Source: Nocardioides conyzicola (GTDB taxonomy: Bacteria > Actinomycetota > Actinomycetes > Propionibacteriales > Nocardioidaceae). From it: 64,000 nucleotides of DNA. The position numbers were made by a program, and so were the translations under genes. The notes beneath the pieces were generated by a model that had not been told where the DNA came from, did not search any database, and saw only the letters and a list, made by a program, of their open reading frames with translations. The stretch lies in contig NZ_BAABKM010000002.1 of the NCBI RefSeq assembly GCF_039543825.1, positions 528,133-592,132 on the forward strand. Direction: 5' to 3'. This document shows positions 16,512 through 25,529 of this stretch, one piece after another (positions within the stretch are counted from its first letter, which is position 1; each line of letters opens with the position of its first letter).

Positions 16512-17432
16512 TCACTCCACGGCGGAGAAGAGATCCCCGTGCTCGGCGACCCGGTCCAGGACCTGCTCGGGCGTGAACTGGTCGAGCCCGAGCGGGTCGT
16601 CGGCGCCCTCCTCGACCTCCGCCCAGGTCACCGGGGTCGCGACAGCGGGGCGCTCGCGCCCGCGCAGGGAGTAGGGCGAGATCGTGGTCTTCGAGCCGGC
16701 GTTCTGCGACCAGTCCAGGAACACCTTTCCCCCGCGGCGGGCCTTCGTCATGGTCGCAGTCACGAGCTTGGCGTGCTCCCCCTGGAGCTCCTCGGCGACC
16801 TCCTTGGCGATCGCGGTGGACTCGTCGGAGGGCAACCGCTTCGGCAGCTCGGCGTACAGGTGCAGGCCCTTGCTGCCGCTGGTCACCGGCCGGGCTGCGA
16901 GGCCGCGGTCCGCGAGCTTGTCGCGGACCAGCAGCGCCACCTGGCAGCACTCGTGCAGTCCCGCCGGCTCCCCCGGGTCGAGGTCGATCACCAGCCGGTC
17001 GGCGTTGCGGGGCTGCCCGTTGCGACCCACCGTCCACTGGTGGACGTGCAGCTCGAGCGCGGCGAGGTTGGCGAGCCAGGTGAGGGTGGCGAGGTCGTCG
17101 ACGATCGGGAAGACGAGCGTGTCGCTGGAGGACTGGGCGCGGGAGCCGGTGGTGGGGACCTTCGCGGTGCGCACCCAGGACGGGGTGCCCGGGGGCGTGT
17201 TCTTCTCGAAGAAGCTCCCGTCCTGCACGCCGTGCGGCCAGCGGATCCGGGTCACGCACCGGTCCTTCAGCAGCGGCAGCAGCACCGGCGAGACCTGCGC
17301 GTAGTAGTTGAGGACCTCTGCCTTGGTGAAGCCGGTCCGCGGGTAGAGCACCTTGTGCAGGTTGGTGATCGTCAGCGTGCGTCCGTCGACCTGGACGCGG
17401 ACCTCCTCCCTCTCCGGCGTCGGCTTGTCCAT
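16512..17432 (-). CDS. LigD-type NHEJ polymerase/primase domain protein
   Basis: A stand-alone 306-residue LigD polymerase domain (archaeo-eukaryotic primase fold), which fills gaps and adds ribonucleotides at broken DNA ends. Metal-binding aspartates lie in VIDLDPGE (Asp150, Asp152); TSGSKGLHLYAEL and VFLDWSQN (Asp240) are conserved family blocks. In many bacteria this domain is fused to the ligase; here polymerase, ligase and Ku are separate genes, as also seen in Streptomyces. ATG 17432 overlaps the transpeptidase stop as TGATG. Confidence 0.93.
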   Translation of the reverse strand: MDKPTPEREEVRVQVDGRTLTITNLHKVLYPRTGFTKAEVLNYYAQVSPVLLPLLKDRCVTRIRWPHGVQDGSFFEKNTPPGTPSWVRTAKVPTTGSRAQSSSDTLVFPIVDDLATLTWLANLAALELHVHQWTVGRNGQPRNADRLVIDLDPGEPAGLHECCQVALLVRDKLADRGLAARPVTSGSKGLHLYAELPKRLPSDESTAIAKEVAEELQGEHAKLVTATMTKARRGGKVFLDWSQNAGSKTTISPYSLRGRERPAVATPVTWAEVEEGADDPLGLDQFTPEQVLDRVAEHGDLFSAVE

Positions 17433-18133
17433 CAGCGACCGATCGCGATCAGGGGGCGCTGGTCCGGGTCGAGGCGGGCCATCAGGGACTTGATGAACCA
17501 CCGCGGCGCACTCACGCACCCGGCCGTGGCTCCGGAGCCGTTGACGTGCAGGAAGATTCCCGAGCCACGGTGGCGGACCTGGTGGGGGTTGAAGCCGATG
17601 ACGATGGACCACTCGTACTGCGAGCGGTAGTCGCTGAGCCGCTCGGAGGAGTTGGGGTCGCTGCCCGAGAGCCACCAGCGGAACCCGCCCTGGCTCTTGT
17701 TGCGGTAGCGGTTGTAGTACCTCGACCTGTTGTCCTGCACCCAGAAGTCACCGCTGCGGACCTTGCGGTAGCGCAGGTCCCACGCCGCGTCCCGGCTATG
17801 CATGCCGAACGCCCAGGGGAGCTCGAACGTGCCGAGGGGGGTGGTGCCGGTGTTCTGGCGACGCCGCGGACCGGGCACGAGCCCGCCGTACCCGATCCGA
17901 CCGTCGGTCACCTGGGTCAGCCGCCGCCAGTGGCCGTCCTTCAGGCTCCACAGGCTCACCCGGGCGTGGTAGCCCGAGGTCCGGTTGACCGTGACGACCT
18001 GGCGGGTGCCCGCGCGGAGGGCGACGTCGACGCCGTCGAGGCGGACGTGGTCGGGCGCGGCGTCCGCCGGGGCGACGGGGGCGATCAGGGTGACGGCGCC
18101 GAGCAGCAGCGCGAGTGCGATCCGGATCCTCAC
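17432..18133 (-). CDS. Secreted L,D-transpeptidase (YkuD domain)
   Basis: A 233-residue exported enzyme: signal peptide 1-26 ending ADA, then a YkuD catalytic domain with IFLHVNGSGATAGCVS holding His196 and the nucleophile Cys206. The family makes 3-3 crosslinks in peptidoglycan or anchors proteins to it. The Ig-like domains of mycobacterial Ldt proteins are missing. It is sandwiched with overlaps on both sides between the ligase (ATGA) and the LigD polymerase (TGATG), so it is co-translated with end-joining genes despite an unrelated job. Confidence 0.88.
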   Translation of the reverse strand: MRIRIALALLLGAVTLIAPVAPADAAPDHVRLDGVDVALRAGTRQVVTVNRTSGYHARVSLWSLKDGHWRRLTQVTDGRIGYGGLVPGPRRRQNTGTTPLGTFELPWAFGMHSRDAAWDLRYRKVRSGDFWVQDNRSRYYNRYRNKSQGGFRWWLSGSDPNSSERLSDYRSQYEWSIVIGFNPHQVRHRGSGIFLHVNGSGATAGCVSAPRWFIKSLMARLDPDQRPLIAIGR

Positions 18134-19050
18134 AGCAGATCCTCCGGGGTGAGATCGGTGCGGACCCCCTGGAACGAGGGCTGTCGCAGGCGTTCATACC
18201 CACGACCGTGCGTGTCGATGTCCACGACGAGCACCGGCTCCAGCCAGCGGGTGCCCTGGGCGTCGACCCGCGGCACCTCGTCGGCGAACGGGCTGTCGTC
18301 GCGACCGAGCGCGGCGACGAGCTCGGTCAGCACCGCACCCTGCTTCGGCCCGATCCCGCTGCCCACCCGGCCCCGGTAGAGGAGCCCGTCGGGCGTCATC
18401 TCGCCCACGAGGAGCGCGGCGAGGCGGTCGGTGGTCCCCTCCTGCGGGCGCCAGCCGCCGACGACGTACGACAGCCGGTGCCGGTGGGCGAACTTCAGCC
18501 AGTGCGAGGACCGCTCTCCCGGCTGGTACGTCGAGGTCCGGCGCTTGCTGACGATGCCCTCGAGCCCCTGCTGGAGGGTCGCGTCGAAGAGCATCGCGCC
18601 GTCGTCGTACGCAGCCGGGACCTGCCAGGAGCCGTCGAGGCCGAGACCGGCGAGCAGCTCGCGGCGCGCGTCGAGCGGCTCGCCGGTGAGGTCGCGCCCG
18701 TCGAGGCGGAGCAGGTCGAAGACCATGTAGATGGCGGGGACCGCGTCGGCCAGCCGGGCGGCCGTGGTCGCCTTGCGGACGTGCATCCGCTCCTGGAGCG
18801 TGCGGAAGTCGGGCAGCCCGCGGCCGTTGAGCGCGATGATCTCGCCGTCGACGAGCAGGTCCCGGCCCTCCAGCGGGCTGGTGGACAGGTCCGGCCACGC
18901 GATGGTGATCGCGTTCTCGTTGCGGCTGGTCATCCGCAGGGTGCCGTCACGGACGTCGGTGAGCGCGCGGACGCCGTCCCACTTCACCTCGTGCGTCCAC
19001 GCCTCACCAGCGGGGACGTGAGGGCCCCGGGTAGCCAGCATCGGTCGCAT
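18130..19050 (-). CDS. ATP-dependent DNA ligase (NHEJ type)
   Basis: A 306-residue ATP-dependent ligase that seals double-strand breaks. Motif I is EVKWDGVRAL with adenylated Lys23; LLVDGEIIAL (motif III), GLEGIVSKRR (motif IV) and HWLKFA (motif V) follow. An OB-fold domain completes the core (about 200-300). Length and layout match LigC/LigD ligase modules without nuclease or polymerase domains. It is the first gene of an operon with the transpeptidase and LigD polymerase and diverges from the monooxygenase gene, the starts being 9 bases apart. A ku gene lies about 3 kb away. Confidence 0.93.
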   Translation of the reverse strand: MRPMLATRGPHVPAGEAWTHEVKWDGVRALTDVRDGTLRMTSRNENAITIAWPDLSTSPLEGRDLLVDGEIIALNGRGLPDFRTLQERMHVRKATTAARLADAVPAIYMVFDLLRLDGRDLTGEPLDARRELLAGLGLDGSWQVPAAYDDGAMLFDATLQQGLEGIVSKRRTSTYQPGERSSHWLKFAHRHRLSYVVGGWRPQEGTTDRLAALLVGEMTPDGLLYRGRVGSGIGPKQGAVLTELVAALGRDDSPFADEVPRVDAQGTRWLEPVLVVDIDTHGRGYERLRQPSFQGVRTDLTPEDLL

Positions 19051-19059
19051 GGCGACATC

Positions 19060-20400
19060 ATGCCTGTCGTGAACCCGACCGGACCGCTCGACAATGCCGC
19101 CACCGGGCCGGAGACGTACGCCGTCATCGGCGCCGGCCCGTCCGGCCTGGCCGCCGCGCGCAACCTGCAGCGGTTCGGGATCCCGTGGTCGGGCTACGAG
19201 CTGTCGTCAGGGGTCGGCGGGCTGTGGGACATCGGCGGACCGCGGAGCACCGTCTACGAGTCCGCGCACCTGATCTCGTCGAAGCGGACCACCGAGTTCA
19301 GCGAGTTCCCGATGCGCGACGAGGTCGCGGACTACCCGTCGCACCGCGAGCTGCTGGCCTACTTCCGCGACTTCGCGGCCGCCCACGACCTGACCTCGGG
19401 CTTCGCCTTCGGGACCGAGGTGACGTCCGCGCGGCCGTCCGGGGACGGCGGCTGGATCGTGGTGAGCGAGGGACCCGAGGGCCGCGTCGAGCGCCGGCAC
19501 GCCGGGGTGGTCGCCGCCAACGGGACGCTGAGCGAGCCGTCGGTCCCGGCGTTCGAGGGCAGCTTCGACGGCGAGATCTTCCACACCAGCGCCTACAAGT
19601 CACCCACGGTCTTCGCGGGCAAGCGAGTGCTGATCATCGGCGCCGGCAACTCCGGCTGCGACATCGCGGTGGACGCCGTGCACCACGCGGCCTCGGTCGA
19701 CATGTCGGTGCGGCGCGGCTACTACTTCGTGCCGAAGTACCTCTTCGGCAAGCCGTCCGACACGCTCAACCAGGGCAAGCCGCTGCCGCCGCGGATCAAG
19801 CAGGCCATCGACTCGCGGGTGCTGCGGATGTTCACCGGCGACCCGGTGAAGTTCGGCTTCCCGAAGCCCGACTACAAGATCTACGAGTCGCACCCCATCG
19901 TGAACTCGCTGGTCCTGCACCACCTGGGGCACGGCGACCTCTCGGTCCAGCCCGACATCGACCGTCTCGACGGCGACGGGGTCGTCTTCGCGGACGGCAC
20001 CCGGAGGTCGTACGACGTCATCGTGCTCGCCACCGGCTACCACCTGCACTACCCGTTCCTGGACCCCGGGCTGCTGCGCTGGTCGGGTCGCGGGACGGCG
20101 CCGGACCTCTACCTCAACATCTTCACGCAGCAGGACCCCAACCTCTTCGTGCTCGGCATGATCGAGGCGTCCGGGATCGGCTGGCAGGGCCGCTACGAGC
20201 AGGCCGAGCTGGTGGCGTCGTACCTCCGGGCCCGGTCGGCCAACCCGGGCGCGGCGCGCGCCCTCGAGGACCGGGTGGCCGGTCCTCGCCCTGATCTCTC
20301 GGGCGGATATCACTACCTCGGGCTGGAGCGGATGTCCTACTACGTCAACAAGGACGCCTACCGCTCGGCGGTGCGGTCCGAGATCGAGAGGCTGCGTTGA
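19060..20400 (+). CDS. Flavin-containing monooxygenase
   Basis: A 446-residue class B flavoprotein monooxygenase. The FAD motif GAGPSGLAAARN (24-35), the NADPH motif IIGAGNSGCDIA and the late ATGYHLHYPF motif are all present. This family oxygenates ketones, amines or sulfur compounds. It heads a three-gene operon: its stop overlaps the next start as TGATG. The downstream BASS transporter and SDR-type epimerase suggest uptake and modification of a sterol-like or other cyclic substrate, but this is inference. Its promoter must lie within the divergent ligase start region. Confidence 0.9.
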   Translation: MPVVNPTGPLDNAATGPETYAVIGAGPSGLAAARNLQRFGIPWSGYELSSGVGGLWDIGGPRSTVYESAHLISSKRTTEFSEFPMRDEVADYPSHRELLAYFRDFAAAHDLTSGFAFGTEVTSARPSGDGGWIVVSEGPEGRVERRHAGVVAANGTLSEPSVPAFEGSFDGEIFHTSAYKSPTVFAGKRVLIIGAGNSGCDIAVDAVHHAASVDMSVRRGYYFVPKYLFGKPSDTLNQGKPLPPRIKQAIDSRVLRMFTGDPVKFGFPKPDYKIYESHPIVNSLVLHHLGHGDLSVQPDIDRLDGDGVVFADGTRRSYDVIVLATGYHLHYPFLDPGLLRWSGRGTAPDLYLNIFTQQDPNLFVLGMIEASGIGWQGRYEQAELVASYLRARSANPGAARALEDRVAGPRPDLSGGYHYLGLERMSYYVNKDAYRSAVRSEIERLR

Positions 20401-21335
20401 TGCTCCTGCCCCTGGTGACGGCACTGACGACCGACATCGACCACATCAACATCGACTTCAGCTCGGGCGCCCAGACGGTGCTGAAGATAGTGATCGCGAC
20501 GATCCTCTTCGGCATCGCGCTCGACATCGAGATCTCGGACTTCACCGCGGTCGTGCGGCGCCCCTTCCCGATCCTGGTCGGCGTCGTGGCCCAGTTCCTG
20601 CTGCTGCCGGCACTGACGCTCCTGCTGGCGATCGTGCTCGACGTCCGCGGCTCGATCGCGCTCGGCATGATCCTGGTCGCCTGCTGCCCGCCGGGGAACG
20701 TGTCCAACATCCTGACCCACCGCGCCGGCGGCGACGTCGCGCTGTCGGTGTCGATGACCGCGATCAGCAACCTGCTGACGATCGTCATGCTGCCGGTCAA
20801 CTTCGCGTTCTGGGCCGGGCTCTCCCCCGCCGGCGACGACCTGCTCCGGGACGTCGACCTCGACCCGGTGAAGACGTTCGTCGAGATCGCCCTGGTGATC
20901 GGGCTGCCGTTCGTCGCGGGCGTGACGATCAACCGACTCTGGCCCCGGGTGGCCCACCGGGCGCACACGATCGTCGGGCCGGTGTCGTTCGTCCTGCTCC
21001 TGCTGATCATCGTGCTGGCGTTCATCGGCAACTGGGACATCTTCACGACCTACATCACTCTGGTGCTGCTCGCCGTCTTCATCCAGCACCTCATGGCACT
21101 CGGCCTCGGCTACGGCGTCGCTCGCGCCACGGGCCTGCCCAGCAGGAGCCGCAAGGCCATGACGTTCGAGGTGAGCGTCCGCAACACCGGCCTCGGCCTG
21201 GTGCTGGTCTTCGTCTACTTCGACGGCCTCGGCGGGATGGCACTGGTGGCCGCCTGGTGGGGCCTCTACGACATCCTGGCCGGCCTGGTCGTGGCGGGCG
21301 TGTGGAAGCGGCGCACGGCGGAGGTGGCCGCGTGA
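20400..21335 (+). CDS. Bile acid:sodium symporter (BASS) family transporter
   Basis: A 311-residue membrane protein with about nine hydrophobic segments. The BASS family block CCPPGNVSNILTHRAGGD lies near residue 100, and a second conserved region VSVRNTGLGL lies near 260. Relatives carry bile acids, pyruvate, pantoate or other organic anions with sodium. The ATG at 20400 overlaps the monooxygenase stop (TGATG); a TTG one codon upstream is less likely. Its own stop overlaps the epimerase start (GTGA). Confidence 0.9.
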   Translation: MLLPLVTALTTDIDHINIDFSSGAQTVLKIVIATILFGIALDIEISDFTAVVRRPFPILVGVVAQFLLLPALTLLLAIVLDVRGSIALGMILVACCPPGNVSNILTHRAGGDVALSVSMTAISNLLTIVMLPVNFAFWAGLSPAGDDLLRDVDLDPVKTFVEIALVIGLPFVAGVTINRLWPRVAHRAHTIVGPVSFVLLLLIIVLAFIGNWDIFTTYITLVLLAVFIQHLMALGLGYGVARATGLPSRSRKAMTFEVSVRNTGLGLVLVFVYFDGLGGMALVAAWWGLYDILAGLVVAGVWKRRTAEVAA

Positions 21336-22237
21336 AGGTGCTGGTCACGGGGGGCAGCGGCTTCCTCGGGCGCTCCGTGGTCGCGGGGCTGACGGCGGTG
21401 GGCCGCGAGGTGGTCAGCGCCGACCTGCTTCCACCTGCGGTGGAGATGGACGTGACCTCGCAGTCGGCGGTCGACGCCGTGATCGGGTCGGTGCGGCCGG
21501 AGGTCGTCGTCCACCTCGCGTCGATCGTGACGCCGGGTCCCGACTCGACGCGCGAGCTGGAGTACGCCGTCGACGTCACCGGCACGCGGCACGTCCTCGA
21601 CGCGTGCGTCGCCCACGGCGTGCGCCGGGTGGTCGTGTCGTCCAGCGGCGCGGCGTACGGCTATCACGCCGACAGCCCGGCGTGGATCACCGAGGACCAG
21701 CCGGTGCGTGGCAACGAGGAGTTCGCCTACAGCCACCACAAGCGGCTGGTCGAGGAGATGCTGCCGTCGTACGGCTCCCTGGAGCAGGTGGTGCTGCGGA
21801 TCGGCACGATCCTCGGGGCGTCGGTCGACAACCAGATCACCGCGCTGTTCGAGCGCAAGCGGCTGCTGAAGATCCGGGGCGCCGAGTCGCCGTTCGTCTT
21901 CATCTGGGACACCGACGTCGTGGCCGTGATCCAGCAGGCCGTGACGGGGTCGGTGACCGGCGTCTTCAACGTCGCCGGTGACGGCGCGCTGACGATCACC
22001 GAGATCGCGGCGCTGCTCGAGAAGCCGGTGCTGACCATCCCGGAGCCGCTGCTGCGGGCCGCGCTCGCGGTGGCGTCGCGGCTGCGGCTCTCGCCGTACG
22101 GGCCGGAGCAGACGATGTTCCTGCAGTACCGCCCGGTGCTCGACAACACGCGTCTGAAGAGCGTTTTCGGGTACACCCCCACCCGGACCTCCCGTCAGGC
22201 TTTCGATGAGTGGCGGGAGTCCCGCCGGTCATACTGA
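21332..22237 (+). CDS. NAD(P)-dependent epimerase/dehydratase (extended SDR)
   Basis: A 301-residue extended short-chain dehydrogenase. The nucleotide motif GGSGFLG starts at residue 7, and Ser-Ser-Ser-Gly near 105 precedes the catalytic pair in YSHHK, where Tyr and Lys are spaced Y-x-x-x-K. The substrate is unknown; the family includes sugar epimerases and 3-beta-hydroxysteroid dehydrogenases. The GTG at 21332 overlaps the transporter stop by 4 bases, so the start is set by coupling. It closes the monooxygenase operon. Confidence 0.88.
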   Translation: MKVLVTGGSGFLGRSVVAGLTAVGREVVSADLLPPAVEMDVTSQSAVDAVIGSVRPEVVVHLASIVTPGPDSTRELEYAVDVTGTRHVLDACVAHGVRRVVVSSSGAAYGYHADSPAWITEDQPVRGNEEFAYSHHKRLVEEMLPSYGSLEQVVLRIGTILGASVDNQITALFERKRLLKIRGAESPFVFIWDTDVVAVIQQAVTGSVTGVFNVAGDGALTITEIAALLEKPVLTIPEPLLRAALAVASRLRLSPYGPEQTMFLQYRPVLDNTRLKSVFGYTPTRTSRQAFDEWRESRRSY

Positions 22238-22270
22238 CCGGTGTAAGTGCATCCAGAGAGAGGCTTCCCC

Positions 22271-23170
22271 ATGCGTGCGATCTGGAAGGGCGCGGTGTCC
22301 TTCGGGCTGGTCAGCGTCCCGGTCAAGCTCTACGCGGCCACCGAGTCGCACGACGTCTCCTTCCGCCAGGTGCACGCCAAGGACGGCGGCCGGATCAAGT
22401 ACCAGCGCGTCTGCTCGCTCGACGGCGAGGAGGTCGCGTACGCCGACATCGCCAAGGGCTACGAGACCGAGGACGGCGAGATGGTCATCCTCACCGACGA
22501 CGACATGGCCGAGCTGCCGTCGACGTCGTCGCGGGAGATCTCGGTCGAGAAGTTCGTGCCGTCCGACCAGATCGACCCCCTGCTCTTCGAGAAGTCCTAC
22601 TACCTCGAGCCCGAGTCGACCGGCGCCAAGCCCTACGCGCTGCTTCGCCAGGCCCTGCTCGACGCCGACCGGATGGCCGTCGTCACCGTCGCGCTCCGGC
22701 AGCGCACCACGGTCGCCGTGCTCCGCGTGCGTGACGACGTGATCGTGCTCCAGACGATGATGTGGCCCGACGAGGTCCGCACCCCCGACTTCTCCGTCGA
22801 GACCGGAGACGTCAAGCCGGCCGAGGTGAAGATGGCCAACATGCTGGTCGAGACCCTGTCCGGCGACTTCGACGCCTCCGAGTTCGAGGACGACTACGCC
22901 GGCGCCGTCGAGGCCCTGGTCAAGACGAAGATCGAGGGCGGCGAGGTCAAGCGCACCGAAACCTCGACCAAGACCTCCGGGGAGGTCGTCGACCTGCTCG
23001 CCGCGCTGCAGCGCTCGGTCGATGCCGCCAAGACGGCTCGCGGCGAGAGCACCGACGACAAGCCGGCGGCGAAGAAGGCCGCGAAGAAGGCGCCTGCCAA
23101 GAAGACGGCCGCCAAGAAGACCGCGAAGAAGGCCCCCGCCAAGAAGGCCGCGGCGAAGAAGGCGAGCTGA
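22271..23170 (+). CDS. ku: Ku protein, NHEJ end-binding
   Basis: Bacterial Ku forms a ring dimer on double-strand ends and recruits LigD. The 299-residue protein opens with MRAIWKGAVSFGLVSVPVKL, the universal Ku start, preceded by GAGAGAGG at 22256-22263. The core runs to about residue 250. The last 45 residues are an Ala/Lys-rich tail built of AAKKAPAKK-like units, similar to the basic tails that help DNA binding in some actinobacterial Ku proteins. It works with the ligase and polymerase at 16.5-19 kb. Confidence 0.95.
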   Translation: MRAIWKGAVSFGLVSVPVKLYAATESHDVSFRQVHAKDGGRIKYQRVCSLDGEEVAYADIAKGYETEDGEMVILTDDDMAELPSTSSREISVEKFVPSDQIDPLLFEKSYYLEPESTGAKPYALLRQALLDADRMAVVTVALRQRTTVAVLRVRDDVIVLQTMMWPDEVRTPDFSVETGDVKPAEVKMANMLVETLSGDFDASEFEDDYAGAVEALVKTKIEGGEVKRTETSTKTSGEVVDLLAALQRSVDAAKTARGESTDDKPAAKKAAKKAPAKKTAAKKTAKKAPAKKAAAKKAS

Positions 23171-23256
23171 CCGCTGTCGGATCGGCCCGCGACCGTTCGT
23201 AGTACGGGTGAGCGGCCGCCCACCAGGGGCGCCCCGACCCACAGGAGATGATCCGC

Positions 23257-23580
23257 ATGCAGTACCTGGTTTCCGTGATCGACGACGGCACCGGCCCGTC
23301 CACCCCGACCGAGGATGCGGCCATCGACGCCTTCAACGACCGACTCCGGGCGGACGGCTACTGGGTCTTCGCCGGCGGCCTCGGCTCGCCCGACCCGGCG
23401 ACCACGATCGACAACCGCAGTGGTCAGCCGGTCTACACCGACGGACCCTTCGTGGAGTCGAAGGAGTACCTCGCCGGCTTCTGGATCCTCGAGGCACCCG
23501 ACCTCGACGTCGTCCTCAAGCTCGCCGCGGAGGGCTCGCAGGCGTGCAACCGCAAGATCGAGGTGCGGCCGTTCCTGTGA
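23257..23580 (+). CDS. YCII-related (DGPF) domain protein
   Basis: A 107-residue protein of the YCII superfamily with the DGPF motif in YTDGPFVESKEYLAGFWILE. Chemistry is unknown; the fold is a ferredoxin-like dimer. The ATG at 23257 is 9 bases from AGGAG, while the upstream ATG at 23248 overlaps that site. It is related to the second YCII protein at 25170, and both lie near the ECF42-type sigma gene, whose family is known to travel with DGPF proteins. Confidence 0.85.
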   Translation: MQYLVSVIDDGTGPSTPTEDAAIDAFNDRLRADGYWVFAGGLGSPDPATTIDNRSGQPVYTDGPFVESKEYLAGFWILEAPDLDVVLKLAAEGSQACNRKIEVRPFL

Positions 23581-23610
23581 GCTAGGTCTTCCACGGCGAT
23601 CCCGCCGCCA

Positions 23611-24858
23611 CTATTGGCGGCGGTTGAACGTGATCTTGCCGGTGGGTCGATGGGTCGTCTCGTACGTCGGGTCGTGGGCTCGGGCGTGATGCCTCGGGCA
23701 CAGGAGACCGCCGTTGTCGAGATCCGTCGGGCCGTCGTCGGCCCAGCGGGTCCAGTGATGTCCGTGGCACATCCAGGGTGGCCAGTCACAGCCGTCGGCG
23801 ACGCAGCCGCCGTCGCGGATGGCCATGGTGGTGAGCTGGGCCTTGGTGAAGAAGCGCTTGGCGCGGCCGACGTCGAGGACCTCGGACTTGCCGTTGAGGA
23901 CGACGGGGAGGATCCGGGCGGCGCAGGCGAGGCGGCGGACCTGTGAGGGGCTGATGCGTTCGCCGGTGTCGAGGACACCGGCCTTGTCGAGCCTGCCCGT
24001 CAGCACGTCGAGGTCGATGTGGATCACGATGGTGGCGTCGGTGCCGCCGACCTTCGGGAGGTCCTTGGCGGAGATGCGTTCGATGAGCTCGGCGAACGCA
24101 CGGCCCATGCGCTCGGGTCCGGGGCGGCGTTCGACGCCGGGTCCGTGGGTGGCGGCCTGGTGCTTCGGGGCGGCGATCGCCAGCAGCATCTTCTTGAGCA
24201 TCGCCGCCTGCACGGTCGGGAGGGTGAACCTGGCGTGGGTCTTGCCGTGGCCGTCGTCGGTCATGGTGAGCCGCATCGCTTGGGCTGCTTTGGCTTCTTC
24301 CTTCTCGAGGAGGTCGGCCTCGTGCTGGTCGGCCAGGTCCGGGGCGACGACTTCGAGGAGGCGGCGGCCGAGGATCCGCAACGTCTTCGCGTCATGCTCA
24401 GCAGCGGCATCGACCAGGTGCCGCTCGGCGCGGATCACCAGGTCGGTGTCCAGGTCGTCGGGCAGCTCATTCACGGCACGGAGGATCACGACCGCCTGCT
24501 CCGGGCGAAGGTCACCGGCAGCGAGCGCGTCCCGCACCACGTCGTGGGTGTCCAGGTCGTAGCCGAGGTGCACCACCCCAGCAGCCGCCGACCGGGTGAG
24601 CCGGGTCTGGTGCGCCAACCAGGTCGCGGTCGACGTCGCGCCGGCCTCGGTGCCGACCTGGAGCTCGTCCGCGTGCCGGGCCACCCGGGACCGGAGCTCC
24701 ACGACCTGCGCCTCGAGCCGGGTCAGCTCCACCAGGGTCGAGGCGGCCTCGCCAGACGTCATGGACCACACCGACGCATTCACCAGGCCGTCGACGATGC
24801 CGCGCATCCGCGCGGTCGCCGTGGCCACCTGGTGGTGGGGTGTGGTCATCGCTGTCAT
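23611..24858 (-). CDS. DUF222/HNH endonuclease family protein (13E12-like)
   Basis: A 415-residue protein with the DUF222 helical region (about 10-300) and a C-terminal HNH motif with HGHH, NGGLLCPRHH and a CVADGCDWPPWMC zinc-like pair. These genes are multicopy in actinobacteria (13E12 repeat family) and thought to be mobile or defence-related nucleases; the target is unknown. The start is taken as ATG 24858; TTG 24870 and ATG 24849 are alternatives. It lies between the two YCII genes. A second family member is at 45654 and the same repeat type sits upstream of both. Confidence 0.85.
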   Translation of the reverse strand: MTAMTTPHHQVATATARMRGIVDGLVNASVWSMTSGEAASTLVELTRLEAQVVELRSRVARHADELQVGTEAGATSTATWLAHQTRLTRSAAAGVVHLGYDLDTHDVVRDALAAGDLRPEQAVVILRAVNELPDDLDTDLVIRAERHLVDAAAEHDAKTLRILGRRLLEVVAPDLADQHEADLLEKEEAKAAQAMRLTMTDDGHGKTHARFTLPTVQAAMLKKMLLAIAAPKHQAATHGPGVERRPGPERMGRAFAELIERISAKDLPKVGGTDATIVIHIDLDVLTGRLDKAGVLDTGERISPSQVRRLACAARILPVVLNGKSEVLDVGRAKRFFTKAQLTTMAIRDGGCVADGCDWPPWMCHGHHWTRWADDGPTDLDNGGLLCPRHHARAHDPTYETTHRPTGKITFNRRQ

Positions 24859-24971
24859 GGGACCAGCCAAGCACTGCCCACCGACAGTCAGAGGCCTCAG
24901 ATGGCTTTATCCACAGGGTTTGTAGGTCACGAAACGGTCACGATCTCGATCATTGGAGGGCGGTTGGCTTT

Positions 24972-25090
24972 CCGGGGCTTTCGACACGGGCCTGGCGGCC
25001 CTGCTCAACCACCGGCGCGGGCTACGGCCGGGAAGCCGGGAAGTCACGCCCACCCGAGCGCGCCGTACCCGCGCACTTGCCCTCTCGGGT
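24972..25090 (+). repeat. Diverged copy of the DUF222-associated intergenic repeat
   Basis: This stretch, within the 311-base gap between the DUF222 gene and the second YCII gene, aligns by eye with the tandem unit at 47014-47380. Both have CCGGGG-TTTCGAC/TCTCGAC, a hairpin-prone centre (here GGGCC-TGGC-GGCCC), CTGCTC-ACCACCGG, CCGGGAAGCCGG-like blocks and GCCGTACCCGCG. In both places it lies upstream of a DUF222/HNH gene. Confidence 0.6.
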
Positions 25091-25169
25091 CGCTGGCGCC
25101 GTCGTGTCGAAAACGGAAGAGTCGGATCGACGCACGGGTGACAGCAACGTCGAGACCCAGGAGATGCAG

Positions 25170-25529
25170 ATGCGCTACATGGTGTTCGTGAAGATGGCCC
25201 AGGACGTCGGCGAGGCGCCGCCGGCGCTGTTCGAGGCGATGGACGCGGAGATGGGGCAGGCGTTCGCCGACGGCTCGATGATCCTGGCCGGTGGGCTCGG
25301 GGGTGGCGAGCAGATCGTCGAGCTCCGTCTCGCCGACGGCGCGATCACGACCACGGACGGCCCGTACGCCGAGGCGAAGGAGATCGTCGGCGGGTTCTCG
25401 ATCGTCGAGGCGCGCACCCAGGACGAGGCCGTCGAGGGCGCGCGCCGCGTCCTCGAGCTCCACCAGCAGCACTGGCCCGGATGGAAGGGCGCCGTCGAGA
25501 TCCGGCCGATCTGGGGCCCCGACAGGTAG
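25170..25529 (+). CDS. YCII-related protein paired with ECF sigma factor
   Basis: A 119-residue YCII/DGPF-type protein; the motif here is TTDGPYAEAKEIVGGFSIVE. AGGAG at 25159-25163 sets the start at ATG 25170. The stop overlaps the sigma-factor GTG as TAGTG, so the two are translationally coupled, as known for ECF42 sigma factors with DGPF proteins. The DGPF protein is presumed to be part of the signal input or an output enzyme; the evidence for either is only contextual. Confidence 0.88.
   Translation: MRYMVFVKMAQDVGEAPPALFEAMDAEMGQAFADGSMILAGGLGGGEQIVELRLADGAITTTDGPYAEAKEIVGGFSIVEARTQDEAVEGARRVLELHQQHWPGWKGAVEIRPIWGPDR

Noticed and set aside
24972..25090. Coding start further upstream for the second YCII gene (frame open from 24840)
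   Set aside because: The extra sequence is the intergenic repeat and does not resemble YCII proteins; AGGAG at 25159 fixes the start at 25170.
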